A stretch of 64,000 bases of DNA from Mycobacterium asiaticum (GCF_001673635.1 NZ_LZMH01000043.1:116972-180971), one strand, 5' to 3'; numbered from the stretch's first letter, positions 17,769-27,185 are shown. Notes: generated by a model not told the origin, from the letters alone. Program-made: numbers and translations.

Positions 17769-20117
17769 ATGATCGCCCTGCGTGGAGTTCGTGTCGTCGA
17801 GTGGGCGACGGAAATTTCGGGCCCGTACTGCACCAAGTTGTTCGCCGACCTCGGAGCGGAGGTCATCAAGATCGAAGCCCCAGGCGGGGATCCGTTCCGC
17901 CGCAGAACGTTTGGCGCTCAAAGCGATGCCGGCGCGCTGTTCAAATTCTTGAACGCCGGCAAGCGTTCGGTCGTCGGCACTTCGCTGGCCGACCTGGAGC
18001 CTCTGATCGATTCCGCCGATGTGTTCGTCGATTCACTAGGCCCCGGCGCACTCGACCGCGAGGCCCTCCTACGGCGAGCGCCACACCTGGTGATCGTGGC
18101 GCTCACTCCTTACGGGTTGACCGGACCGTACCGGGACCGACCCTCGACGGAATTCACGATCCAGGCCGAGAGCGGGACCCTGGCGTTGCGAGGCCGTCCG
18201 GACCAACCGCCCATTCAAGCCGGCGGCCGCGTCTTCGAATGGGTCATGGCCAGCTACGCCGCCGTCGCGGCGCTTAGCGCATTGCGGAAAGCTCAACTCG
18301 GCGGCGCGGGCGAAATCGTCGACTGCTCATTGCTGGAAGCGTGTCACGTCAGCGCCAGCGGATTCGCGGACCTCTACCACGAGTTGGCCGGTCGTCCCCC
18401 GTTGATTGTGCCGGCGCGACAGGTTGAAATCCCTTCCATTGAACCAACGGCGGACGGATGGGTGGGCTTCAATACCAATACCCGCCAGCAATTCGAGTCA
18501 TTCCTCGCGATGATAGGCCGATTGGACATACTCGACGATGATCCGGCGTGGGCCCTCGCCACGACCCGGTGGGAACGGCGGGACGAGTGGAATCGGATTG
18601 TGCGGGAATGGACGACGCAACGTTCCACAGGCGAGATCGTCGCGTTGGCCTCGGATCTGCGGATCCCCGTCTCACCCGTCAACAATGGCCAGACCGTCTT
18701 GGATCACCCGCAGTTCGCGGTGCGCGGCGTCTGGGGCACGTATGCCGACGGCAGCTTCACCCACCCGTTGGCGCCCTACCGGATCGATGGCCGACGACCC
18801 GCCCCCGCCGCCGGTGCTCCTTCAGTTGGGGAAATGGTGAAAGGATCCGCCCACAACAGGATTACGACCGCAGCCGACTGTGCACCTGGGCTTCCGCTGG
18901 CGGGCGTACGAATTATCGACGCGACAGCATGGTGGGCGGGCCCCTCCTCCACCCACATTCTCGCCGCGCTCGGCGCCGATGTCATTCACTTGGAGTCGAC
19001 AGACCACCCTGACGGCGCACGGATGGCGGCCGCGGCGTTCGCCAATCAGCCTCAGTGGTGGGAGCGGTCGGGGATGTACCTGGCGACCAACGCCAACAAG
19101 CGAGGGCTGACCCTCGACCTGTCCTCACCCGAAGGACGGGAGCTGTTGTTCGGACTCGTCGAATGCTCGGACATTCTGGTTGAGAACTTTTCGCCCCGCG
19201 TCTTCGACAATTTCGCCATCACGTGGGAGGCCGTCAGTGAGCGCAACCCTCGACTATTGATGGTCCGTATGCCGGCGTTCGGGCTTGATGGACCGTGGCG
19301 CAATAACGTGGGTTTCGCGCAAACGATGGAGCAGATGACCGGAATGGCGTGGGTGACTGGTCACGAGTACGACCAGCCGCGCATCCCCAGAGGCCCGTGT
19401 GACCCACTGGCAGGAATGCACTCCGCATTCGCCATGTTGGCAGGACTCCGGCGACGCGACGAAACCGGCCGAGGGTCGCTAATCGAAGTATCGATGGTTG
19501 AGTCTGCGCTGAACGCCGCCGGAGAGCAGGTTGTTGAATTCACCGCCTACGGGAATTTGATATCGCGATTGGGAAACCGCAGCCGTGACGCCGCCCCACA
19601 AGGGCTCTATCCATGCGCGGGAACCGAACGATGGCTGGCGATCTCGGTCACTACGGACGAGCAGTGGCGCCTACTCAAGTCGGCTCTGCGCGAACCGGAT
19701 TGGTCAAACGACCCCGCGTTGGACACTCATGACGGGCGTGTGCGGGCACATGATGTGATCGATAAGCACCTCGAGCAATGGGCTGCCCAACACGATTCCG
19801 CTGCCGCGGCACAGTTGCTCATCGAAAATGGTGTTCCCGCTGCGGATTTAGCAGACGCCAGGGTCGGTTCGATGCACCCTCAGCTGGCGGCACGGGGCTT
19901 CTTCGAAAGCCTTGACCATCCGATCGTGGGACGGCATCACGTGCCGGCGATTCCGTTCAGGTACCGCAGCGTTCAGACGTGGTATCGGTCGGCAGCGCCG
20001 ACCTTAGGGCAGGACAACGCGAGCATCCTGGGCGACCTACTGGGCCTCGACGCCGCATCGATTGCCGCGCTCACCGAAAAAGGAGTCATCGGGACCAAGC
20101 CAGGCGGATTGGACTAG
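17769..20117 (+). CDS. Tandem-domain CaiB/BaiF CoA-transferase (double length)
   Basis: A 782-residue protein consisting of two complete family III CoA-transferase domains. Domain 1 (about 1-360) has LRGVRVVEWATEISGPYCTKLFADLGAEVIKIEAP; domain 2 (about 378-770) has LAGVRIIDATAWWAGPSSTHILAALGADVIHLES and NKRGLTLDLSSPEGRELL. Normal members are about 390-420 residues and form interlocked dimers, so the fusion may make an intramolecular dimer. A GGP instead of the usual acidic or polar residues in domain 2 may mark one half as non-catalytic, but I cannot assign the active Asp safely. First gene of an operon with ferredoxin and alcohol dehydrogenase. Confidence 0.88.
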   Translation: MIALRGVRVVEWATEISGPYCTKLFADLGAEVIKIEAPGGDPFRRRTFGAQSDAGALFKFLNAGKRSVVGTSLADLEPLIDSADVFVDSLGPGALDREALLRRAPHLVIVALTPYGLTGPYRDRPSTEFTIQAESGTLALRGRPDQPPIQAGGRVFEWVMASYAAVAALSALRKAQLGGAGEIVDCSLLEACHVSASGFADLYHELAGRPPLIVPARQVEIPSIEPTADGWVGFNTNTRQQFESFLAMIGRLDILDDDPAWALATTRWERRDEWNRIVREWTTQRSTGEIVALASDLRIPVSPVNNGQTVLDHPQFAVRGVWGTYADGSFTHPLAPYRIDGRRPAPAAGAPSVGEMVKGSAHNRITTAADCAPGLPLAGVRIIDATAWWAGPSSTHILAALGADVIHLESTDHPDGARMAAAAFANQPQWWERSGMYLATNANKRGLTLDLSSPEGRELLFGLVECSDILVENFSPRVFDNFAITWEAVSERNPRLLMVRMPAFGLDGPWRNNVGFAQTMEQMTGMAWVTGHEYDQPRIPRGPCDPLAGMHSAFAMLAGLRRRDETGRGSLIEVSMVESALNAAGEQVVEFTAYGNLISRLGNRSRDAAPQGLYPCAGTERWLAISVTTDEQWRLLKSALREPDWSNDPALDTHDGRVRAHDVIDKHLEQWAAQHDSAAAAQLLIENGVPAADLADARVGSMHPQLAARGFFESLDHPIVGRHHVPAIPFRYRSVQTWYRSAAPTLGQDNASILGDLLGLDAASIAALTEKGVIGTKPGGLD

Positions 20118-20122
20118 ACAAC

Positions 20123-20323
20123 GTGAAACTACATGTCGACAGGGAAACGTGCCAAGGCCACAGCCGTTGTTACGCGGCGTATCCCGAAATGTTCGACATC
20201 GACGACGAAGGGACCGCCTTCGTGATGATGGAAGATATCCCGTCCGGGTGGGAAACCCGGGCGCACAACGCAATCGCGAACTGCCCGGAGCGTGCCATAC
20301 ATATCCTCGAGGAGTCGCCATGA
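20123..20323 (+). CDS. Small [3Fe-4S]-type ferredoxin
   Basis: A 66-residue ferredoxin: VKLHVDRETCQGHSRC (C-x2-H-x2-C) and a distal NCPERAI. It is the same His-variant type as the protein at 3659. The GTG start lies 5 bp after the CoA-transferase stop, and its stop overlaps the ATG of the alcohol dehydrogenase (ATGA), so all three are translationally coupled. It probably donates electrons to the P450 at 15317, which shares the TetR control. Confidence 0.87.
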   Translation: MKLHVDRETCQGHSRCYAAYPEMFDIDDEGTAFVMMEDIPSGWETRAHNAIANCPERAIHILEESP

Positions 20324-21435
20324 AGACCAACGGAGCAGTTCTGTGGGGGCTGAACGAGAGATGGTCGGTGGAAGAGATCGAACTCGATCCGCCACAGCAA
20401 GGCGAGCTACTCGTCGAGTTCGAAGCCACCGGTCTATGCCACTCCGACCACCACATCCGCACCGGCGACATGTTCGGGGTGAGTTTCCCCTTGATAGGCG
20501 GGCACGAAGGTGCAGGCGTCGTTCAGGAAGTTGGTCCGGGAGTCCGCGATATAGCGGTGGGAGACCACGTGGTCACGTCGTTCCTGCCGGCGTGCGGCCG
20601 CTGCCGCTGGTGCGCCACGGGCCGCCAAAACCTCTGTGATTACGGGGCGATCATCCTCGCGGGGGTTCAGGCCGACGGCACCTTCCGGCGCCGGGCCAGA
20701 GGACGGGGCATCGGAGCGCTCTCGGGCGTCGGCAGTTTCGCGCAGTGGGGTGTGTTGTCGGAGGCATCCGTCGTCAAGATCGACAACGATGTACCGCTGT
20801 CGCGCGTATGTCTTCTCGGTTGCGGCATCACCACCGGCTGGGGTTCGGCCGTGAACACCGCCAATGTCAGTCCCGGCGACGTGGTTCTCGTGGTCGGCTG
20901 CGGAGGGATCGGCAGCGGTGCCATTCAGGGCGCGCGGCTGGCAGGAGCGGAGCATATCGTCGTGGTGGATATCGAACCGAGCAAGCGCGACAAAGCGTTT
21001 CAGTTCGGGGCCACGCACTTTGCCACCTCGATGGAGGAAGCAACCCAGTTAGTTGGTGAGATCACGCGCGGGGTCATGGCCGACTCGGCCATCCTCACGC
21101 CTGGTGTGCTCGAAGGCGCGATGATCAACGACGCGCTCAACGCGGTGCGGAAGGGCGGTGCCGTGGTGGCCACGGCCCTGGCATCGATGTCCGACGTGAC
21201 GCCGACGCTGCCGCTGACGTTGTTCACGCTGTTCCAGAAACGTCTGCTGGGCAGCCTGTACGGCGAAGCCAACCCGCGGGCCGACATCCCGCGACTGATC
21301 AGGCTTTATAAAAGCGGAAAGCTATTGCTCGACGAAGCCGTAACCACCGAGTACAAGCTCGACGACATCAATGAGGCCTACGACGACATGCTCGCAGGCC
21401 GCAACATTCGGGGGGTGATCATCCACGAGCACTGA
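20320..21435 (+). CDS. Zinc-dependent alcohol dehydrogenase, NDMA-dependent type
   Basis: A 371-residue medium-chain zinc alcohol dehydrogenase. Catalytic-zinc residues are in GLCHSDHH and GGHEGAGVV; the structural zinc loop is CGRCRWCATGRQNLC; the cofactor loop is VGCGGIGSGAI. The pattern fits the actinobacterial NDMA-dependent (Rxyl_3153-like) group. This group keeps its nicotinamide cofactor tightly bound and is associated with the redox cofactor mycofactocin elsewhere in the genome; that last point is family knowledge, not visible here. It oxidises an alcohol of the pathway. Confidence 0.88.
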   Translation: MKTNGAVLWGLNERWSVEEIELDPPQQGELLVEFEATGLCHSDHHIRTGDMFGVSFPLIGGHEGAGVVQEVGPGVRDIAVGDHVVTSFLPACGRCRWCATGRQNLCDYGAIILAGVQADGTFRRRARGRGIGALSGVGSFAQWGVLSEASVVKIDNDVPLSRVCLLGCGITTGWGSAVNTANVSPGDVVLVVGCGGIGSGAIQGARLAGAEHIVVVDIEPSKRDKAFQFGATHFATSMEEATQLVGEITRGVMADSAILTPGVLEGAMINDALNAVRKGGAVVATALASMSDVTPTLPLTLFTLFQKRLLGSLYGEANPRADIPRLIRLYKSGKLLLDEAVTTEYKLDDINEAYDDMLAGRNIRGVIIHEH

Positions 21436-21511
21436 TGTGTCGAGGGGCAGATCCGCATCATGTCCAGCCCGCGGAGGTTATTCACCTACTCGCAGTGAAG
21501 GGATTCATTTC

Positions 21512-21925
21512 ATGTCTTCGCCAGCCGATATCGTCCGCCACTTCTGCGCTTTGATGGAGCATCGGGACGCCGAAGCGCTGCGTCCCCTCCTCGCCGAAGG
21601 GGCCGTTTATCAGAACGTGGGAATGCCTGCCTTCACCGGCCCGGACGCCATCGTGGAGAACTTGGCGGCCCAGTTCGCTATGTTCCCGGACGCCTACGCC
21701 TTCGAGATCGTGAACCTCGCCAGCGAGGGTTCCGTGGTGCTCACCGAACGCCTGGACTACATCCAGACTCCCGATGGACGCAAGCCGGCCATCCCCGTGA
21801 TGGGGACCTTCGTGGTCGATGGCGACGGGAGGATCGCACGCTGGACCGACTACTTCGACCTGAATCTGACAATCAAGTTGCTTCAAGGCGAGGACATCAG
21901 CGCCCTGGTTCCCGCGCCCGCTTGA
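21512..21925 (+). CDS. Limonene-1,2-epoxide hydrolase/SnoaL-like protein
   Basis: A 137-residue alpha+beta cone-fold protein resembling limonene-1,2-epoxide hydrolase. The residues expected for the Asp-Arg-Asp site can be read in VLTERLDYI and RIARWTDYFDL; the N-terminal VRHFCALMEHRDAEALRPLLAEGAVYQN is also typical. Such enzymes open an epoxide by adding water to give a diol. Following P450 and CoA genes it fits an epoxide step in breakdown of a terpenoid-like compound. SD is weak (GAAGGG, 9 nt from ATG). Confidence 0.8.
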   Translation: MSSPADIVRHFCALMEHRDAEALRPLLAEGAVYQNVGMPAFTGPDAIVENLAAQFAMFPDAYAFEIVNLASEGSVVLTERLDYIQTPDGRKPAIPVMGTFVVDGDGRIARWTDYFDLNLTIKLLQGEDISALVPAPA

Positions 21926-21962
21926 TTTAGGACATCTGCAGGTTGGTCGTGAACAAGGGGGA

Positions 21963-22361
21963 ATGATGCGGGTGCCAAGGGCCGTCGCCAAATTCAATCG
22001 CGGAGTCATCAATCCGGCGGCTCGGTCGCTCACCCCGTGGCTTCCAGGCCTATGCACACTCGAACATGTCGGACGAAAATCGGGCAGGCGTTTTCGAACG
22101 CCGCTGTTGGTCTTTCCCACCGCCGACGGCTTCGTCGTCCTCATCGGGTACGGGCTGCATTCGGACTGGGTGAAGAATGTATTCGCCGGTGGACAAGCGG
22201 CGCTGCACAAGCGCGGCAAAAGGATTGCGCTGGCCAATCCCCGTCTCCTGAGTAAGGCTGAGGCCGCAACGCTCGTCACCGGGCCATCCGGTGTCTTCTA
22301 CCGCCTTTTTCCGTACAACGAAGCGGCGATGGTGTTGACCAAGATCGATTCAACGCGGTGA
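21963..22361 (+). CDS. Deazaflavin (F420)-dependent nitroreductase-family protein (Ddn-like)
   Basis: A 132-residue split-beta-barrel protein of the Ddn family, which binds coenzyme F420. The marker is LEHVGRKSGRRFRTPLLVFPTADGFVVL...SDWVKNV. These proteins reduce quinones, enones or other unsaturated substrates with F420H2. Starts at 21963 or 21966 cannot be separated. It follows the epoxide-hydrolase-like gene by 37 bp. Confidence 0.83.
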   Translation: MMRVPRAVAKFNRGVINPAARSLTPWLPGLCTLEHVGRKSGRRFRTPLLVFPTADGFVVLIGYGLHSDWVKNVFAGGQAALHKRGKRIALANPRLLSKAEAATLVTGPSGVFYRLFPYNEAAMVLTKIDSTR

Positions 22362-22544
22362 CTTCGGGATCACAACCACCCAGTCCAGCCACGATATTGG
22401 CGATGTGTCCGAGTTCCACCGGACCTCCGCGACTTGCCCGCTTGCTCACTGATAAGGGCGGTCCGCAGTGTGGACTGACATTCGACTGAGCGCGCGGAAT
22501 GCATTCGCCGGTACGGAATCGACACTGAGCCATACACTTGCCGC

Positions 22545-23264
22545 GTGAACATCACCGAGCTCTTTGTCGGCGTAGCAAAAGCCCCTGTCCGGGCCGGCGT
22601 CAAAGTGGCGGACGCCGGACTCGCCGCGGCGTCCATGGCGCTCGGGGCGGTAAAGCAATCGTTGGGCGAGGACGCCCCGAAGACGGTGGACCCACTGACC
22701 GATCTATTTCCGCTGCGCGGCGCAATCGTAGGCGCGAACCGAGTTGCCGAATTAACCGAAAACGACAGGGCGATGGGCCGCGCTCTTGTCCGCGGCGGGC
22801 CGGCAGACAAGCTGATGCGTCCGGGCGGGGTAATCGATATGTTGGATGCGCCCGGTGGGTTGCTCGATCGGGTAACCGCTGGAAGTAGCTCCTCGCTCGA
22901 GCGGATCCTGGCGCCCGGCGGGCTCGTGGACCGACTGCTTGCGGAGGACGGGCCGCTGGAGCGGATGTTCGCCGAGGACGGCATCATCGAGCGGATGTTC
23001 GTTGAGGACGGCATCATCGACAAGCTGCTGGCAAAGAATGGGCCGCTTGAACAACTCACCGAAGCCGCCGAAATCCTGAGCCGGCTGCAGCCCGCCGTGG
23101 AGAGGTTGACGCCGACCGCCGACACCCTCGAATCTGCCGTCGATACTCTCAACAGGATGGTCAACTCGCTGAGCGGGATCATCGACCGCCTTCCACGTCG
23201 GCGGTCGACTCGGCCGGCTGTGCGCGCGAAGCGCACCGTAGACCAGGATGCCGTCGATGAGTGA
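22545..23264 (+). CDS. Repeat-containing mycobacterial protein of unknown function
   Basis: A 239-residue protein without a recognised enzyme domain. Residues about 80-170 contain 8- to 12-residue repeats of the type (L/M)-L-A-x-(D/G)-G-x-(L/I)-(D/E)-R-(L/M), for example LLAEDGPLERMFAEDGIIER, predicting amphipathic helices or a beta-helical stack. The tail is basic (RRRSTRPAVRAKR). An antisense open frame of 288 codons exists at 22370-23236 but has the composition of a shadow. I regard this strand as coding because the repeats are protein-level patterns seen in other mycobacterial hypothetical proteins. Confidence 0.65.
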   Translation: MNITELFVGVAKAPVRAGVKVADAGLAAASMALGAVKQSLGEDAPKTVDPLTDLFPLRGAIVGANRVAELTENDRAMGRALVRGGPADKLMRPGGVIDMLDAPGGLLDRVTAGSSSSLERILAPGGLVDRLLAEDGPLERMFAEDGIIERMFVEDGIIDKLLAKNGPLEQLTEAAEILSRLQPAVERLTPTADTLESAVDTLNRMVNSLSGIIDRLPRRRSTRPAVRAKRTVDQDAVDE

Positions 23265-23457
23265 GCTGACCGGCCACTGACCCCGGCATATCCGGAGGTT
23301 GCCCTATTGCTGCAGGTCGGCTAGTGCGATCCCCGGGATTGGCGGGCCGGACAGACCGCAATTCCGGGGGTTGGCTCCGCAGCGCTTCGCGTATCACCTT
23401 CTGCTGCAGAGTGATTGGGGTTACAGCGCGCCGACTGCTGTCGTCTCCCTGAACCGG

Positions 23458-25626
23458 TCACAGCAGTTGCTCGACCTTGATGGGTAGGTCGGTGACGCGC
23501 TTACCCGTGGCGTTGAACACCGCGTTGGCGATCGCGGCCGGCACCCCGACAATCACCAACTCCCCAAGCCCCTTTACCCCGATTGGGTCGGCAATAGGGT
23601 CCTCAACGGCCAAGAAGTCCGCGTTCAGCGCCGGGACATCGGCGTTGACCGGCACCAGATAATCGGCCATGTTCGCGTTGACAATGCGACCATCACGATG
23701 ATCGAGCAGCGTTGCCTCCAGCAACGCCATCCCGATTCCGCCGACCATGCCTCCGATTGCTTGGCTGTGGGCCAGTTTGGGGTTGATCACCCGGCCAGCG
23801 TCATAGCAGGCGTGAATCCGTCTGATCCTGACGGTGGGCAGCAACGGGTCGACCGCGACTTCGGCAAACACCGCCCCGTAGGCGTACATCGAGTAGCGCT
23901 TATCGGCATCGTCGGGTGTCCAGGTCTGTTCGGAGTCCAGCGCGCCCCAGCGGCGTCGCCTCAACAGTTCCTGGTATGTCTCACCCCGCTCAGCTGCGTC
24001 GGTCGCCGACATGCGCCCGCCGGTGACGGCAACATCACCTGGGTTCAGCCCGTGCAGGGGCGACCCCGGATCAGTAACCGCAACACGAATAAACTTGTCT
24101 CGCAACATGTTCGCCGCAACGAATACCGCCGATCCGACGCTGGCCATGGTACGCGAACCGGAGTGCGACGGCGCGGGCGGCAACGTGCTGTCCCCAAGAC
24201 GGAACCGCACTCGGTTCAACGGCAAGCCCAAGGCATCTGCCGCCACCTGCGTCATCGAAGTGTAGGTACCGGGACCCATGTCGCTGGTGCCACTGAGGAT
24301 CTCAGCAGTGCCGTTAGCCAGAACCGTTGCCTTGGCGGCGCATTCAGAGCGCTGCGTGTGATAAGCGGCTGCGGCCATACCGATACCGATGAGCTGATCG
24401 CCGTCCCTGATTGCCCCGGGTGTGGCATTGCGCCGCGACCACCCGAAGCTGGTCGCGCCCTGGTGCAGACAGTCGGTGAGCCGGCGCGTGGAGAACGGTT
24501 TTCCGTTCATCTGATCGGCTTCAGGTTCATTGCGTAACCGCAACTCAATAGGGTCGATCTGCAGCCGGTGCGCGAGATCGTCCATCGCGGACTCCAGCGC
24601 AAACGTGCCACTTACCGCGCCCGGACCTCTCATGTACGTGGGCAGATTGACATCCAGGGGCACCACCCGATACGTCGAGCGCATATTAGGGACGCGGTAG
24701 AGGAACCTTGGATTGCCGACCAAACCGTCTTCGTAACTGCCGTATTTAGCTGTCTCCGTGCGTCCTTCGTGCACCATCGCCGTCAGGGTGCCGGAATGGT
24801 CGGCACCGATGGCGAACCGCTGACGACTGGTGGGTCGGTAGCCGATGCCGCTGTACATCTGCTTGCGGGTGATGACCAGCTTGATCGGATGGCCGATCCT
24901 GCGCGCGGCGTAGGCGGCCAACAGTTGGTGCGGCCAGGTCTGTCCGGCGCTGCCGAACGCACCGCCGACGAACGGAGAGATCACCCGCACGTGGTCGGGC
25001 GGAATACCCAGCGCGGTGGCGTAGGCCTGGCGCGCCGAGCTGATGCTTTGCACCTTGTCCCACACCGTCAGCTGGTCGCCGTCCCAGCGGGCGATGGTGG
25101 ACGGTAGTTCCATCGGGTTGTGGTTGTTGCGGGCGATGCTGAATCCGAGGTCGGTGACGACCGCGGCGCGACGCAGAGCCGCGTCGGCGTCGCCACGGGC
25201 ATAGTCGTGGTTGTTGCGCCCGGGCTGCGGAACAGCTTCTACCGCATCGATACTCGTCACAGAGGACTCTGTCGAGTACTGGATTTTCACCGACGACGCC
25301 GCGTGCGCCGCCGCTTCCACAGTGCTGCATACCACGACCGCGACCGGTTGACCGAAGAACGCGGACCGCGTTGGATCGAACGGCAGCTTGATCCCGCTGA
25401 AATCCGTGAGTACCGCCAGCACATCCGGTGCCCGGCGCGCGTCAGCGGCGTGCACCCTGACGGCGACGCCGCCGGCGGCCGTGCTGCACACTATCGCCGC
25501 GTAAACCAACCCGGGCACCTGATGGTCGGCCGCGTAGGTCGCCTTTCCAGTCACCTTGAGCTCGCCGTCCACACGACTGACGGGCTGGCCGGTGACTGGC
25601 AACGCGCGTGGCAGCGGATAGTTCAT
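23458..25626 (-). CDS. paoC: Molybdenum-binding subunit of a PaoABC-like aldehyde oxidoreductase
   Basis: A 722-residue xanthine-oxidase-family large subunit. It starts with GQPVSRVDGELKVTGKATYAAD, contains the FVGGAFGSAG and RGPGAVSGTFALESAMD molybdopterin segments, and ends with the conserved GVKGLGELVIVGVPAAIANAVF, whose Glu is the general base. It oxidises aldehydes to acids with water as oxygen source. It overlaps the FAD-subunit stop/start by 4 bp. Gene order (Fe-S, FAD, Mo) and the Tat signal on the Fe-S subunit match E. coli PaoABC, hence the symbol, which is by analogy. Confidence 0.85.
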   Translation of the reverse strand: MNYPLPRALPVTGQPVSRVDGELKVTGKATYAADHQVPGLVYAAIVCSTAAGGVAVRVHAADARRAPDVLAVLTDFSGIKLPFDPTRSAFFGQPVAVVVCSTVEAAAHAASSVKIQYSTESSVTSIDAVEAVPQPGRNNHDYARGDADAALRRAAVVTDLGFSIARNNHNPMELPSTIARWDGDQLTVWDKVQSISSARQAYATALGIPPDHVRVISPFVGGAFGSAGQTWPHQLLAAYAARRIGHPIKLVITRKQMYSGIGYRPTSRQRFAIGADHSGTLTAMVHEGRTETAKYGSYEDGLVGNPRFLYRVPNMRSTYRVVPLDVNLPTYMRGPGAVSGTFALESAMDDLAHRLQIDPIELRLRNEPEADQMNGKPFSTRRLTDCLHQGATSFGWSRRNATPGAIRDGDQLIGIGMAAAAYHTQRSECAAKATVLANGTAEILSGTSDMGPGTYTSMTQVAADALGLPLNRVRFRLGDSTLPPAPSHSGSRTMASVGSAVFVAANMLRDKFIRVAVTDPGSPLHGLNPGDVAVTGGRMSATDAAERGETYQELLRRRRWGALDSEQTWTPDDADKRYSMYAYGAVFAEVAVDPLLPTVRIRRIHACYDAGRVINPKLAHSQAIGGMVGGIGMALLEATLLDHRDGRIVNANMADYLVPVNADVPALNADFLAVEDPIADPIGVKGLGELVIVGVPAAIANAVFNATGKRVTDLPIKVEQLL

Positions 25627-26600
25627 GGCAGCGCCGCTACTAGCGTCAGTTGGCGTTCGACCGTGCGCTTAAGCAGTTCCACCTTGAACCCGTTCTCTCG
25701 CAACGGGTATGCACCGTCAGCGGCGAGTTCGGCCGCCTTGCGGAAGGTAGCCGCGTCTGGACGTTGCCCGCGCAGCGCTGCCTCCACCGCGGGCAGCCGC
25801 CATGGCACGGTGCCGACGCCTCCGGCCGCGACCCGCGCGCTGCGGATGGCGACCGGACCGATGTCCAACGCGACTGCAGCCGAAGTGAGCGCGAACTCGA
25901 AGGATTGGCGGTCGCGCACCTTCAGATATCCGCAGCGGCGTACCTCCGGTCCGAGCGGCACCTCGACCGCGACTACCAGCTCGCCGGGCCGCAGGGTGGT
26001 TTCACGCTGAGGCTCATCTGCGGGCTTGGCGTACAAGTCGGCCAGCGCGATGCGCCGTTCGCCGGCGGTGTCGCGGGCCAGCACAACGGCGTCAAGAGCA
26101 AGCAGGGCCACCGCAAGGTCCGACGGGTGGGTGGCGATGCAGGAGCTGCTGGTGCCTAGAATCGCATGCGTGCGGTTGCGTCCGTCGATTGCCGCGCAGC
26201 CGGCACCAGGAGTACGTCTGTTGCAGGGTGCTGAAATGTCCCGGAAGTACAGGCATCTGGTGCGCTGCAACAGATTTCCGCCGATGCTGGCCATGTTTCG
26301 CAGCTGCGCCGACGCGCTGAGTTCCAGAGCTTGCGATATCACCGGAACACGCTGACGTATTTCCGGGTGAGCGGCAAGATCGGACATCCGTACCAACGAC
26401 CCGATACGAATCATCCCGGGTTGAACGTGAATCTCGGTGTAGGGCAACGCGTTGATGTCGACCAGGGCATGGGGCCGCTCCACGGCTTCGCGCATCAGGT
26501 CGACAAGTGTGGTGCCTCCGGCGATATAGCGGGCACCGGCCGCACCGGCCCGCAATGCCGACTGCTCGTCGCTGGCCTTGGTATAGCGAAACGGGTCCAC
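25623..26600 (-). CDS. paoB: FAD-binding subunit of a PaoABC-like aldehyde oxidoreductase
   Basis: A 325-residue CoxM/XdhB-type protein. The FAD motifs are ARYIAGGTTLVDLM and the Q-L-R-N-M-A-S-I-G-G-N-L-L-Q-R-T run. A Cys-rich insertion, CLYFRDISAPCNRRTPGAGC, matches the extra [4Fe-4S] cluster seen in the PaoB branch. GTG start, 3 bp after the small-subunit stop. It passes electrons from the Fe-S subunit to an acceptor through FAD. Confidence 0.86.
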   Translation of the reverse strand: MDPFRYTKASDEQSALRAGAAGARYIAGGTTLVDLMREAVERPHALVDINALPYTEIHVQPGMIRIGSLVRMSDLAAHPEIRQRVPVISQALELSASAQLRNMASIGGNLLQRTRCLYFRDISAPCNRRTPGAGCAAIDGRNRTHAILGTSSSCIATHPSDLAVALLALDAVVLARDTAGERRIALADLYAKPADEPQRETTLRPGELVVAVEVPLGPEVRRCGYLKVRDRQSFEFALTSAAVALDIGPVAIRSARVAAGGVGTVPWRLPAVEAALRGQRPDAATFRKAAELAADGAYPLRENGFKVELLKRTVERQLTLVAALP

Positions 26601-26603
26601 GGG

Positions 26604-27185
26604 CTATAGGTTCCGGGCCGCTGCAGCGACGGCGTTGACGATGTTGGTGTAGGCGCCACAACGACAAATGTTGCCGCTCATCCATTCTCGTATTTCGGCA
26701 GGCGAGCCGGTATGCCCTTCGGCAATGCAACCCAAGGCAGACATGATCTGGCCTGGCGTGCAATAGCCGCATTGCAGCGCATCCTCGCTAATGAAAGCCT
26801 CCTGCAGCGGATGCAAGTCGGTGGCGTCGGCCAGGCCTTCGATGGTGGTGATTCGCGCCCCGTCGTGCATGACCGCGAGCGTCAGGCAGGAATTGATCCG
26901 GCGACCATCGACCAGGACCGTGCAGGCGCCGCACGCGCCTTGATCGCACCCTTTCTTGGTCCCGGTCAGTCCTGCCCGCTCCCGCAACATGTCAAGAAGC
27001 GAGGTGCGGTTGTCCACGGCGATCTCGCGAATTTCGCCGTTGAGGTGAACCCGTACCACCATTGCGGTTTGGGTCTCGAGGTGCGCGCGGTCTTCGACGC
27101 CGGGGCCTGCTGCGACGGCTCCTCCCACAGCCAAAGACGCCCCGACGAACGTCCTGCGGCTGATTTCGGAACTGGTGTCCCCCAC
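26604..27185 (-). CDS. paoA: [2Fe-2S] subunit of a PaoABC-like aldehyde oxidoreductase, Tat signal
   Basis: A 193-residue CoxS-type subunit. A twin-arginine signal is visible at residues 9-27 (SRRTFVGASLAVGGAVAA), so the complex should fold in the cytoplasm and be exported. The plant-type [2Fe-2S] motif GCDQGACGACTVLVDGR and the second cluster CGYCTPGQ...CRCGAY are intact. It leads the operon. No molybdenum-cofactor insertion gene (XdhC-like) is adjacent. Confidence 0.87.
   Translation of the reverse strand: MGDTSSEISRRTFVGASLAVGGAVAAGPGVEDRAHLETQTAMVVRVHLNGEIREIAVDNRTSLLDMLRERAGLTGTKKGCDQGACGACTVLVDGRRINSCLTLAVMHDGARITTIEGLADATDLHPLQEAFISEDALQCGYCTPGQIMSALGCIAEGHTGSPAEIREWMSGNICRCGAYTNIVNAVAAAARNL

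Noticed and set aside
22370..23236. 288-codon minus-strand frame over the repeat protein gene
   Set aside because: Ser/Arg/Pro-rich shadow composition; the opposite strand has regular protein repeats.
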